Of a DNA stretch of 34,949 nucleotides, positions 24,875 to 33,118 are shown piece after piece. The notes under the pieces were generated by a model. The model did no database searches, was not told where the DNA came from, and saw nothing but the letters and a program-made list of their open reading frames with translations. The stretch is from Verrucomicrobiota bacterium (lineage in GTDB: Bacteria > Verrucomicrobiota > Verrucomicrobiia > Limisphaerales > SIBE01), in contig VHCZ01000039.1 in NCBI GenBank assembly GCA_016871535.1, positions 1 through 34,949 of the forward strand. Direction: 5' to 3'. Numbering within the stretch: position 1 is the first letter of the stretch; each line of letters begins with the position of its first letter. Both the position numbers and the translations under genes were made by a program.

Positions 24875-26194
24875 TTACACCCCCCTTTCGTGTCTTTCGT
24901 GGGCCGAAACTTCGCCTCGCTTGCTCAACACCTCGCGCTCGTAGCGTTTCACTTCGGCCAGCCACGCGTTGCTCACCGGAACGCCTTGGGTTTCGCAGTA
25001 GTAATCCCAGATCGCTCCCACCGGCAACGCCTTGGCCTCCTCCAGCAAAGCCAGGCGCGCCGTGAAGTCGCCTGAGATTTCGGCGTCGCGGATGGCGGGC
25101 GGTTCCAGCAGCGCCACCAGAAGGGCGCGCAGCAGGTTGCGCGCACCGACGATCCAGGCGGCGATGCGGTTGATGCTGGCATCGAAGTAATCAAGACCGA
25201 TGTGGACGCGCGTGAGGTAGCCGTTGGCGACGATTTCACGCGCGATGGCCTGGAGGTCATCGGTGAACGTAACCACGTGATCGCTGTCCCACCGGATGCC
25301 GCGGCTCACGTGCAGCAGTATTTCCGGCAAGAACTGGAGCACGCTCGTGAGCTTATCCGAGATCGTTTCTGTCGGATGGTAATGTCCGGCGTCCAGGCAA
25401 AGCAGTTTGCGGCGCGTGATCGCGTAGCCGAGGTAGAATTCGTGCGAGCCAACCACGTAACTTTCGCTGCCAAGCCCGAAGAGTTTCGGTTCGACGGCGT
25501 CGAGGTTGTGCTTTGGGGAAATGGGGCTTTCGAAAATGGCGTCGAGAGATTCGGCCAGGCGCTCGCGCGGACCGGAGCGATCCGCGGGCGTGTCTTTCAT
25601 CCCATCGGGAATCCAGATGTTGGTGACGCAAGGCGAGCCCAGGGCTTTTCCCATCGCGGCGCCGATTTCGCGGCAACGAGTACCGTGCTCGATCCAGAAA
25701 CCCCGGATGTCTTTGTCGCGGTGCGAGAGCGTGAAACCGTCGGCGGCATTCGGGTGGGCAAAATACGTCGGATTGAAGTCGAGTCCCAGGCGGCGCTGAC
25801 GCGCCCAATCAATCCAGTTCCTGAAATGCGCCGGCTCAATTTCGTCGCGGTCCACGCGCCGGCCGCCAAACTCGCCGTAGCAGGCATGGAGATTCAAACG
25901 ATGCCGGCCAGGAATGAGCGAGAAAGCTTTGTCCAGGTCGGCGCGCAACTCGTCGGGAGATCGCGCTTTCCCCGGATAATCGCCCGTCACAGCCAGGCCG
26001 CCGCCCAGGTCGCTTCCCGATTTCTCGAACCCACCGACGTCATCGCCTTGCCAGCAGTGCAGCGAAATGGGGATCGTGGCAAGGGTCTTGAGCGCACGGC
26101 GAACGTCCACGCTCATCGCGGCGTAGCGCTCGCTCGCGAGCCTGAAGGCCGAATCAATCCGGCGTGCCGTGGCTGCCTTGGATGAAGTTTGCAT
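24875..26194 (-). CDS. rhaA: L-rhamnose isomerase
   Basis: A 439-residue protein very close in pattern to Escherichia coli RhaA. Segments in order are [136 protein letters not shown] and [19 protein letters not shown]. It interconverts L-rhamnose and L-rhamnulose in the cytoplasm using Mn2+ or similar. I start at ATG 26194; the longer frame to 26248 has no homology. The last nine residues (AHERHERGV) come from an ACGAAAGACACGAAAGG-type repeat, so the native end was probably a little earlier. No rhaB or rhaD is nearby. Confidence 0.96.
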   Translation of the reverse strand: MQTSSKAATARRIDSAFRLASERYAAMSVDVRRALKTLATIPISLHCWQGDDVGGFEKSGSDLGGGLAVTGDYPGKARSPDELRADLDKAFSLIPGRHRLNLHACYGEFGGRRVDRDEIEPAHFRNWIDWARQRRLGLDFNPTYFAHPNAADGFTLSHRDKDIRGFWIEHGTRCREIGAAMGKALGSPCVTNIWIPDGMKDTPADRSGPRERLAESLDAIFESPISPKHNLDAVEPKLFGLGSESYVVGSHEFYLGYAITRRKLLCLDAGHYHPTETISDKLTSVLQFLPEILLHVSRGIRWDSDHVVTFTDDLQAIAREIVANGYLTRVHIGLDYFDASINRIAAWIVGARNLLRALLVALLEPPAIRDAEISGDFTARLALLEEAKALPVGAIWDYYCETQGVPVSNAWLAEVKRYEREVLSKRGEVSAHERHERGV

Positions 26195-26227
26195 TTCAGT
26201 CAACCGGGAAATAGCGGTTAAGGTGGA

Positions 26228-26269
26228 CTCCTGCCGAGCCAATGCCATCGAGGAAAGGCTCGGCAGGAG
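26228..26269. repeat. Perfect hairpin upstream of rhaA
   Basis: CTCCTGCCGAGCC (26228-26240) pairs perfectly with GGCTCGGCAGGAG (26257-26269), a 13-base stem with a 16-base loop. It lies in the 132-base gap between the SDR gene and rhaA, upstream of the rhaA start. It could attenuate or process the message, or be a small dispersed repeat; the following GCCTCGCCCCACCGTC resembles the arm of family A. Confidence 0.75.
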
Positions 26270-26326
26270 CCTCGCCCCACCGTCGTTAAGTGGTTGGTCA
26301 AAAAACGCTGGGACGCGCGGCCACTC

Positions 26327-27094
26327 CTACTGCGCCGTCCAGCCGCCATCGACGGTCAGCGTCGTTCCGGTCACGTAGCTGGAGGCATTCGACGCCAGGA
26401 AAATGACGGCGCCGTGGATTTCGTGGAGGTAACCCCAGCGGCCCAAAGGAATCTTTGCCACGAACGCCTTATAGACTTCCGGATTCTGCAGGAGCGGCAG
26501 GTTCATGGGCGTCTCGAACGGGCCGGGACAAATCGCGTTCACGGTGATGCCATTCGCCGCGAATTCCAATGCCTGCGTCTTCGTCAAGAGCACGATCGCG
26601 CCCTTCGTCGCCGTGTACGCCGGCCGTCCCGCCAGGCCCACGTGTCCGAGGATGGACGACAAATGGATGATCCGGCCCCAGCCTTTTTGGATCATGTGCG
26701 GCGCGACGGCTTTGGTGCAGAGAAACGGCCCGGTCAAATTGATGTCCAAAACCTTTTGCCACTCTTCCAGGGGCAGATCGATTGTGGGCTGGCGCACATT
26801 GATGCCCGCGTTGTTCACGAGGATATCGATGCTCCCGAATTCCTGGATTGCGCGTTCCACGGTTCCCGCGATTTCCGCCGGGTTCGTGACGTCCGCCTGA
26901 AGTCCCAGGGCGCGGCAACGGTGGGTTTCCGCGATCTGTTTGGCGGCCGTTTCTGCCTCGGCGCGATTGCGGCTGTTGATGAGGATATCGGCCCCGACGC
27001 TGGCCAGGGCGTTGGCCATGGCAAAACCCAGGCCTTTGGTGCCGCCGGTGATCCAGGCGACTTTCCCGTTCAGTTTGAAAAGTTCCAGGCTCAT
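26327..27094 (-). CDS. SDR family oxidoreductase
   Basis: A 255-residue classical short-chain dehydrogenase. The cofactor loop is TGGTKGLG (residues 16-23), then NNAG (94-97), then the catalytic S147, Y160 and K164 in IIHLSSILGHVG and AYTATKGAI. ICPGPFETPMN and the C-terminal YVTGTTLTVDGGW are typical. The pattern is like gluconate 5-dehydrogenase or 3-oxoacyl reductase relatives that act on sugars, and the place next to rhaA favours a sugar substrate. AGGA stands upstream of the ATG. It is probably co-transcribed with rhaA (132-base gap with a hairpin). Confidence 0.92.
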   Translation of the reverse strand: MSLELFKLNGKVAWITGGTKGLGFAMANALASVGADILINSRNRAEAETAAKQIAETHRCRALGLQADVTNPAEIAGTVERAIQEFGSIDILVNNAGINVRQPTIDLPLEEWQKVLDINLTGPFLCTKAVAPHMIQKGWGRIIHLSSILGHVGLAGRPAYTATKGAIVLLTKTQALEFAANGITVNAICPGPFETPMNLPLLQNPEVYKAFVAKIPLGRWGYLHEIHGAVIFLASNASSYVTGTTLTVDGGWTAQ

Positions 27095-27447
27095 GACGCG
27101 CGCATCCTGCGGGAACGATTTTTGAAACGCAAGGGCAAGCGGCCCAGCATGGCAAGACCCGGCAAAGCCGCGACCGAGCCGTTACAACGTTAAAAGGTTA
27201 AATCGTTAAATCGGTTAAATGAGTGGGGTGACAAGTTTCACCTCGGCCTGCGGGCAATCTGGGCGTTTGTAGAACACGGGCTTTTTCGCAGACCCGGCTG
27301 CGAGGAAGTGGCCTCGCAGCCTTTACGAAAGGGGAACTAAGAAAATGAATCTCCGTTCCCTCTGTTACCTCCTGTTAAGATCCTCTCTTCTTGCGACAAC
27401 AACTTTGAACTTGGAACCTTAAACTTTGAACACCGCAGATGCCGCCT
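27095..27447. other. Repeat-bearing intergenic gap of 353 bp, no gene seen
   Basis: The gap lies between the SDR gene and dtd. It holds AT-rich near-tandem GTTAAA units (27191-27220), a perfect 9-base-stem hairpin (GCTGCGAGG at 27297-27305 with CCTCGCAGC at 27312-27320), and a GTTACCTCCTGTTAAGA motif shared with the inverted repeat at 4941-5014. A similar GTTACAAGGTTAAATCG occurs at about 15461. No T-run follows the hairpin on either strand, so I do not call a terminator. Confidence 0.6.
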
Positions 27448-27900
27448 TCATTCCTTCATCTTCGTATCGATCAGAATGGTCACCGGCCCGTCGTTGGTCA
27501 GGCTCACCTTCATTTCTGCGCCAAACTCGCCCGTGAGGACGGGGCGCCCCAAATCTTGCGTAAGCCGCCGTACGAAGGCCTCGTAAAGCGGGACCGCCGT
27601 CTCGGGACGCGCGGCTCGGCTGTAGGACGGGCGGTTGCCTTTGCGCGTGCTCGCGAACAGGGTGAACTGGCTGACCACCAAAATGTCGCCTTGCGCCTCC
27701 TGCACGGAACGGTTCATGACGCCCTGATCGTCGGGGAAAATTCGCAAGCGCACGATTTTTCCGCTTAACCAATCGAGGTCCTCGGGTGTGTCGGATTCTT
27801 CGACGCCCAGAAGCACCAGCAGGCCCTTCTGGATCGCGTTCTTGATTTGACTTTCAATGGCGACGGAAGCCGACGAGACCCGTTGGATGATTGCGCGCAT
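27448..27900 (-). CDS. dtd: D-aminoacyl-tRNA deacylase
   Basis: A 150-residue protein of exact family length. It removes D-amino acids (and glycine from tRNAAla) from tRNA. It begins MRAIIQRVSSASVAIE and contains GLLVLLGVEESDTPEDLDWL, KIVRLRIFPDDQGVMNRSVQ, the active-site motif SQFTLFASTRKGNRPSYSRA, and the C-terminal gly-cis-pro motif SLTNDGPVTILIDT. A good ribosome binding site (CAGGTGA) lies six bases before the ATG. It stands alone among sugar genes. Confidence 0.97.
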   Translation of the reverse strand: MRAIIQRVSSASVAIESQIKNAIQKGLLVLLGVEESDTPEDLDWLSGKIVRLRIFPDDQGVMNRSVQEAQGDILVVSQFTLFASTRKGNRPSYSRAARPETAVPLYEAFVRRLTQDLGRPVLTGEFGAEMKVSLTNDGPVTILIDTKMKE

Positions 27901-28000
27901 AATTCGTCACCTGGAGTGCAGGGCAGGCATCTGGCCTGCCTGCTTGTTTCCTTGCCATCTGGAAGCCGTGCGCATCTCCAAATGAGGACGGGCACAGGCC

Positions 28001-28134
28001 GTAGCGCAGATTTGTAATCTGCCGTATCGCGGAATTGCATTCCGCAGGGGCCCGACGAGTTCCAAGGCTCTGGAACTTGTCGAAGCGCCGCCGATTGCAA
28101 ATCGGCGATACGGCAGAGTGCAACTCTGCGCTAC
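28001..28134. repeat. Four-hairpin repeat, family B copy 2
   Basis: A 134-base element with the same order as at 18813. Its four perfect 7-base stems with 3-base loops are at 28006-28022, 28029-28045, 28090-28106 and 28113-28129 (loops TGT, TGC, GCA, GCA). The linker GACGAGTTCCAAGGCTCTGG between the pairs is shared with copy 1 in altered form. It lies between dtd and the DUF6807 gene. Confidence 0.92.
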
Positions 28135-28192
28135 GCTTGGTGAGGTCCTTGCGCAGCACCCTCGTTCAGAGATGCGCCCCTGAAAACCTGCC

Positions 28193-29128
28193 CTACTTCT
28201 CAGAGGCGTATTTCTCAAATTGTTCCTCCAGCCATTCCTTCGACGCGCTTCGCTGGTAGATCAGGACGCGATAGCGGAACTTGCGTTCGCTTCCGGCCGG
28301 CAACGACCAATCCCCCAGCATCGACACCGCCGGATTGATCAAGCCTTGTTCATCGACCCGCCAGCCGGAGGGATGATTCGGATTGCTCGGATGATCCAGG
28401 ATCGCGATGCCGAACGTTTCGTTGCCGAACAGGCGCTCCACGTTGCACCATTGGGCGCGCTTCTGTTCGCATTCCCGGCCCCGCAAGCCATTCGAATTGA
28501 GATGCGTCTGCTTCGGATTGGCCTGGTCCCAGGGCATTCGAGCCGCCAGGCCGCCCACGCCGAATTTGCCGAACGTCACGTCCTGGCTTCTGGCACGAAG
28601 GAGAAAATCAAAGTCAATGAAGTAGAACCCGGCGATTCCAGCGCTGCCCTGTTCCCGGGCGCCAGGTTCTCGGGCCGCATGCACAGCAACCGACTGCTCT
28701 TGCTCCAGGACTACACGGCCGCCGGGATCGACCAATTCCGTGAGCGATTTCCAAGACACTCGCGAGTCGGACTGATTCGATTCCAGCAGCTTCACGAAGC
28801 GCTGCCGGCCTTCGTCTTCCTTCCAGTAATTGAAGCCGTTGACTCGGTGGAATCCGGTGAAGATGCCGTGCTGCCAGGGATGATCGGCGGGCCGATTGTC
28901 CGTGAGCACGACGTGGCCGGAGAGATCGCGCACCGGATGAAGATACGGGCGCAACGCCGGGTCCAGGACGTGGGTGAGCAGTTCGAACCACGCCGCGCTT
29001 CCGGCGCTTTGTGCCAGGAGTCGCAGTTCTTTCGCGCCCCGCTCAAGCTTCAGCTTCACCGGGCCGGGTCCAATGGCAACCCTGAGCTGGAGCACGCAAT
29101 CCCCTTGGGATTGGCGAGCGCCATGCAC
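28193..29128 (-). CDS. DUF6807 (PmoA-like) family protein
   Basis: About 311 residues. The domain runs through GPGPVKLKLERGAKELRLL, LRPYLHPVRDLSGHVVLTDN, DHPWQHGIFTGFHRVNGFNY, FYFIDFDFLLRA, GGLAARMPWD, AILDHPSNPNHPSGWRVDEQ, the segment LINPAVSMLGDW and FRYRVLIYQR. The family (DUF6807, labelled methane oxygenase PmoA in databases by old naming) is common beside Gfo/Idh genes in Verrucomicrobia and Planctomycetes and probably acts in sugar metabolism; the reaction is unknown. The start is uncertain. I use GTG 29128, because everything upstream in this frame is repeat DNA. A signal-peptide-like stretch lies in another frame from 29193, so the 5' end may be damaged. Confidence 0.78.
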   Translation of the reverse strand: MHGARQSQGDCVLQLRVAIGPGPVKLKLERGAKELRLLAQSAGSAAWFELLTHVLDPALRPYLHPVRDLSGHVVLTDNRPADHPWQHGIFTGFHRVNGFNYWKEDEGRQRFVKLLESNQSDSRVSWKSLTELVDPGGRVVLEQEQSVAVHAAREPGAREQGSAGIAGFYFIDFDFLLRARSQDVTFGKFGVGGLAARMPWDQANPKQTHLNSNGLRGRECEQKRAQWCNVERLFGNETFGIAILDHPSNPNHPSGWRVDEQGLINPAVSMLGDWSLPAGSERKFRYRVLIYQRSASKEWLEEQFEKYASEK

Positions 29129-29190
29129 AGATCCGTGTAAGGCGCAGAGAGGACTCGCGCACTCCAGAAGCTGGCGGTGAGATCTTGCTT

Positions 29191-29478
29191 CATGGGAAGT
29201 TTCCACGGCCCTAAAGCCGTGCATACAGCCCATGAAGCGAAAACCGTGCGAACCGCAGCCTTTAAGCTGCTTCCGGCCCCGCTCTGGAGTTCGGCGTTGA
29301 AGCGGTCTAAAGGCCGCGGTCCAAAGAGACGGTTCAGGGGAAGCTTCCACGGCCTTCGAGCCGTGCACACGGCCCATGAACCTGAGACCGGGCGGACCGC
29401 AGCCTTCAGGCTGCTTCCGCGCACTCTCCGGAATCGGGCGTTGAAGCGGCCTAAAGGCCACGATCCGGGAGACGGGTT
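29191..29478. repeat. Two 144-bp tandem units with internal hairpins (family C)
   Basis: The unit starts at 29191 (CATGGGAAGTTTCCACGGCC), again at 29335 (CAGGGGAAGCTTCCACGGCC), and a third start (CATGGGAAGGCC) at 29479. Each unit has three short hairpins: CACGGC..GCCGTG, GCAGCC..GGCTGC (GCAGC..GCTGC in unit 1) and a GGCCTAAAGGCC-type stem. Loops differ between units while most stems are kept. The tract lies between the DUF6807 gene and the Gfo/Idh gene. Confidence 0.88.
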
Positions 29479-29531
29479 CATGGGAAGGCCTGATCCGTCG
29501 GCTCGGCTTCATGGGCGCGATTGGTAGTGAT

Positions 29532-30863
29532 TCAGGACAACCCCGCGACTTCCCACCCCTTCCGATATTTCCTCCGCACGAATTGGCTCGCCTCCTTCTC
29601 GTTCGTGAACTTCAACGACTTGGCGTTCCACTTCAGCGTCGTCTTCGGGAAACGCGTCGCGACGCTGCCAAGCAAGACCGCTTCGGTGAGCGGCCCGGAA
29701 TAATCGAAGTTCGCCGCAGCCGTGCCCTGGCCGCGAATCGCATCGACGAATTGGTGCCAGTGATTCGAGCTTTGAATGGCGGGAGGTTTGAAATCTTTGA
29801 AGTCCGCTTCCGGCAGCAGCTTGGGCTTCGCGACGTGGGGCAATACCATCACCCCTTTGGCGCCCAGAAACACCGATCCTTGATCCGGAATCTTCCCGCC
29901 GACCAGCGCGATGATTTCCGCCGGCGGACGCTGGTCGCCGTCGTACCACGTCACTTTCACTTCCTTCTCCGCCGTGAACGCCGTGCCTGGGAAAACGTAA
30001 TGGATGATCGCGTCCGTGGCCCACGAATGATTGTTGGGCGGACCGCCTTCGCTGCGCACGCTGATTGGCGCGGTCAGCGCGAGCGCCTTGAACACCGGAT
30101 CGTAAATGTGACACCCCATGTCGCCAAACGTCCCGGTGCCGAAATCGAGCCGCTTGCGCCAGTTGCCCGGATGGTACCAGCCGCCGCCAATGAACGGTCG
30201 CGGCGCGCACACGCCGATCCAGAGATCCCAGTCAAAGCCCGCCGGCACGGGATCGACGCGGGCGGGCATGGGCCCTGTGTCGCCCCACTTCTTGCTGCTC
30301 CAGGTGTGGACCTCTTTCACCTTGCCGATGGCGCCGTCCTGAACGAGTCGCACGGCGAGCCGATACTCGGCGTTGGAATGGATTTGAATGCCCATTTGTG
30401 TGACCAGATTCTTGCGGCGGGCGACTTCGGTGAGTTTGCGGGATTCGTAAATGTCGTGCGTGAGCGGTTTCTGGCAATACACGTGCAAGCCGCGTTGCAG
30501 CGCGCTCATGGCGATGGGGCCGTGCATGTGGTCCGGCGTGGAGACGTTCACCGAAGTCAGGTCCCTTTCCTTGTCCAGCAACACGCGCCAATCCGTGTAA
30601 ACTCGAAGATCGGGCCATTTCTTTTTCAAATCGTCCGCTTTGGCCGGTTCCACGTCCGCGACGGCGACAAATTGAACGTTGGCGTGGCGGGAGATTTCCG
30701 TGAGATCCGCGCGCGCCATGCCGCTGGCGCCAAAGCTGGCGTGCAACACGCGTTCCGAGGGTGGAGCGCTGAGCAAGCGCGGCAGAAAAATCGGAGCGCC
30801 TGCGGAAGCGAGAGCCACTTGCTTGAGAAAGGAACGGCGAGTGCATTGGAGCGATTGGTTCAT
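29532..30863 (-). CDS. Tat-exported Gfo/Idh/MocA family oxidoreductase
   Basis: A 443-residue protein. The N-terminus has a Tat signal (TRRSFLKQVALASAGAPIFL), so it is folded with its nucleotide cofactor before export. The Rossmann part includes ASFGASGMARADLTEISRHA, VQFVAVADVEPAKADDL, SVNVSTPDHMHGPIAMSALQ, and VYCQKPLTHDIYESRKLTEV with the EKP/QKP catalytic lysine motif. C-terminal parts include GTFGDMGCHIYDPVFKAL and QSSNHWHQFVDAIRGQ. Such exported Gfo/Idh proteins act on sugars with bound NAD(P). It is probably linked with the DUF6807 gene downstream, although 403 bases of repeat DNA separate them. Confidence 0.94.
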   Translation of the reverse strand: MNQSLQCTRRSFLKQVALASAGAPIFLPRLLSAPPSERVLHASFGASGMARADLTEISRHANVQFVAVADVEPAKADDLKKKWPDLRVYTDWRVLLDKERDLTSVNVSTPDHMHGPIAMSALQRGLHVYCQKPLTHDIYESRKLTEVARRKNLVTQMGIQIHSNAEYRLAVRLVQDGAIGKVKEVHTWSSKKWGDTGPMPARVDPVPAGFDWDLWIGVCAPRPFIGGGWYHPGNWRKRLDFGTGTFGDMGCHIYDPVFKALALTAPISVRSEGGPPNNHSWATDAIIHYVFPGTAFTAEKEVKVTWYDGDQRPPAEIIALVGGKIPDQGSVFLGAKGVMVLPHVAKPKLLPEADFKDFKPPAIQSSNHWHQFVDAIRGQGTAAANFDYSGPLTEAVLLGSVATRFPKTTLKWNAKSLKFTNEKEASQFVRRKYRKGWEVAGLS

Positions 30864-30957
30864 GGGCCTCTTCTAGCCGAACCACGTTTGAAAAACAACT
30901 TCGCAGCTTGGCGGACTTGGCGGAGCAAGCGACGTTCCTGGAAAACCTCCTTGGTCT

Positions 30958-31063
30958 GACTAACCTGGTAGGGCGAGTCCGTCCCGGCGAGCCGCTCCAC
31001 GCGCGTTGAACACGTCGGTTCGGCTCGCTGGGACAGGCTCGCCCTACCGTCAGGTTCATGGGA
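30958..31063. repeat. Palindromic repeat, family A copy 4
   Basis: It begins near GACTAACCTGGTAGGGCGAG and ends CAGGTTCATGGG. The left terminal CCATGAACC is degraded and the right arm lacks one G compared with other copies. The 12-mer TCCTTGGTCTGA precedes it (30948-30959), as with copy 3. It sits in the divergent promoter region between the Gfo/Idh gene and the gamma-glutamyltransferase. Confidence 0.88.
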
Positions 31064-31150
31064 ACGGCCAGACGCGAAAGAGTCAAAAAAAGCCCAACAG
31101 GAAAATGAAATGGATATCCGCAGGCCTTGCCGTATTCTAGAGGCGCTGCT

Positions 31151-32851
31151 ATGCGCAACCGATTTTCTAGCTTCTGCGTTCTCCTTATGTGGGCGTTTAT
31201 CACGCATCCGGCTCAGGGCCAGGACCGGGTTCAAGCGCGGTCCATGGTCTTGTCCCGACACGGTATTGTAGCCACGGAACATCCGCTCGCCTCCCAAGCC
31301 GGCGTCTCCATCCTCGCCCAGGGCGGAAACGCGATCGATGCCGCGGTCGCCGCGAACGCCGCGATGGGTGTTGTCTCTCCGATGATGTGCGGCATCGGCG
31401 GCGATTTATTCGCGCTGGTCTATGACGCGAAAAGCCGAAAGGTCTATGGCCTCAACGCCAGCGGTTGGGCGCCCGCCAAACTGACACCCGAATTCCTGAA
31501 GGAGAAAGGGCACACCAACATGCCGCAAAACGGCATCCACTCCGTGACCGTTCCCGGCGCCGTGGAAGGCTGGCAGAAACTACTGGACCGATTCGGGGAA
31601 ATGAAGTTTGCCCAGGTCCTCGCGCCAGCGATCAGGTACGCCGAAGAAGGCTTTCCGGTCTCCGAACTCGTGTCCGCGTATTGGGCCGATTCAGAGAGCT
31701 TGCTCAAGAAAGATACAAACGCGGCGAAGACATTTTTGCCCAAGGGCCGCGCGCCGCGGCTGGGTGAAGTTTTCCAGAATCCGGACCTGGCCCGATCCTA
31801 TCGCGAGATCGCCCAGCAAGGCCGCAAAGCCTATTACGAAGGCAGAATTGCGCAGCGGCTGCTGGCCTACTGTCGCCAGCAAGAAGGCGCCCTGGAGGCG
31901 GCCGATCTCAAGGAATTCTCCGCCGAATGGGTCGATCCGATCTCAACGACTTATCGCGCCTGGACGGTCTATGAAATTCCGCCGAACGGCCAGGGCATCG
32001 CGGCGCTGTCGATGCTCAATCTCATGGAACAATTCCCTCTCGGCGAGTGGGGCCACAATTCCGGAAAGGCCCTGCACGTGATGATCGAAGCCAAAAAGCT
32101 GGCTTACGCCGACATGCTTCGCTACGTTGCGGACCAGCGGTTCAGCAAAGTGCCTGTGGCTGGAATTCTTTCCAAAGATTACGCCAGGCAACGTGCCAAG
32201 CTGATTGATCTAGACAAGGCCAACGCGCACGTGGCGGCAGGCAAACCGTTCGAGGGCCGTTCGGACACGACTTACCTTTGCGTGGTGGACAACGAGGGCA
32301 ACCTCGTTTCTCTGATCCAAAGCAACTTCCACGCGTTCGGCTCCGGCTTGGTCGCCGAGGGCACCGGCTTTGCCCTGCAAGATCGCGGCGCGTTGTTCAC
32401 CCTCGAAGCGAACCACCCGAATATTCTCGCGGGACGCAAAAGACCGCTCCACACCATCATCCCCGGTTTCATGGAACGCGGAGAACTGCGAATAGCTTTC
32501 GGCATTATGGGCGGGTGGAACCAGGCGCAAGCGCACGCGCAATTCGTTTCGAACGTGATCGATCATCGCCTGAACATTCAATCGGCTCTGGAGGCGCCCC
32601 GCTTCACCAAGCTCACCTTTGGCGGCAATGACGTCCGAATGGAAATCCGCGTCCCAAAGGACGCGCGCGCGGATCTGGAGGCTAAAGGACATCAAATCGA
32701 ATTGCGCGGGGACTTTGCCCAGGCTGTGGGCGGCGGACAGGCCGTGATGCGGGACTTCGCCTCCGGCGTGAACTATGGAGCGTCCGATCCCCGCAAAGAC
32801 GGAGCGGCCATCCCGGAGCCATCGGGCAAACCAGGCCGCAGAGGCCGGTGA
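31151..32851 (+). CDS. ggt: Gamma-glutamyltransferase
   Basis: A 566-residue protein of family length with a signal peptide (residues ~1-24, SFCVLLMWAFITHPAQG). It is synthesised as a precursor that cleaves itself before the nucleophile threonine, here T373 in GRSDTTYLCVVDNEGN. Other landmarks are VATEHPLASQAGVSILAQGG, NAIDAAVAANAAMGVVSPMM, CGIGGDLFALVYD, IHSVTVPGAVEGWQKLLDRF, YEIPPNGQGIAALSMLNLME and the C-terminal HTIIPGFMERGELRIAFGIM. It hydrolyses or transfers the gamma-glutamyl group of glutathione-like compounds in the periplasm; some members are cephalosporin acylases. The start is ATG 31151, at the signal peptide. Confidence 0.95.
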   Translation: MRNRFSSFCVLLMWAFITHPAQGQDRVQARSMVLSRHGIVATEHPLASQAGVSILAQGGNAIDAAVAANAAMGVVSPMMCGIGGDLFALVYDAKSRKVYGLNASGWAPAKLTPEFLKEKGHTNMPQNGIHSVTVPGAVEGWQKLLDRFGEMKFAQVLAPAIRYAEEGFPVSELVSAYWADSESLLKKDTNAAKTFLPKGRAPRLGEVFQNPDLARSYREIAQQGRKAYYEGRIAQRLLAYCRQQEGALEAADLKEFSAEWVDPISTTYRAWTVYEIPPNGQGIAALSMLNLMEQFPLGEWGHNSGKALHVMIEAKKLAYADMLRYVADQRFSKVPVAGILSKDYARQRAKLIDLDKANAHVAAGKPFEGRSDTTYLCVVDNEGNLVSLIQSNFHAFGSGLVAEGTGFALQDRGALFTLEANHPNILAGRKRPLHTIIPGFMERGELRIAFGIMGGWNQAQAHAQFVSNVIDHRLNIQSALEAPRFTKLTFGGNDVRMEIRVPKDARADLEAKGHQIELRGDFAQAVGGGQAVMRDFASGVNYGASDPRKDGAAIPEPSGKPGRRGR

Positions 32852-32855
32852 AAAA

Positions 32856-33091
32856 CCAAACTTTGAGCCAGATGCATCGTATGTGTCTAGCGTGGGGTAG
32901 GGACGGATTCCACTCCGTCCCAAATCAGGCCTCAAGGCTGATTGCCGCCCAGGACGAGACGATGGGCCAACGGAGGCCCCTGGTTTTCCGTTGTCCGTCT
33001 CTCCGTTCGGAGGACGCCTCAAGGATTAGTCAGGGACGGAGTGGAATCCGTCCCTACCAACGCTAACCACATGCTGTGCATCAAAGTTTGG
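32856..33091. repeat. Nested inverted repeat element
   Basis: A perfect 25-base inverted pair lies at 32897-32921 and 33033-33057. Each arm is itself a hairpin (GGGACGGATTCCACTCCGTC with final CC, 8-base stem). Outside it, an 11-base inverted pair CCAAACTTTGA / TCAAAGTTTGG (32856-32866 and 33081-33091) marks likely outer ends. The element fills almost the whole gap between ggt and the HEAT gene. Confidence 0.88.
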
Positions 33092-33118
33092 TCCCGGACT
33101 GATTCTGTGCGCATCGGC

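Noticed and set aside
28001-28134. tRNA-like structure from four stems
   Set aside because: There is no acceptor stem, anticodon or T-loop consensus; the stems are serial hairpins, not a cloverleaf.
29511-30959. 482-codon plus-strand frame
   Set aside because: Antisense to the Gfo/Idh gene, which has a Tat signal and Rossmann motifs.
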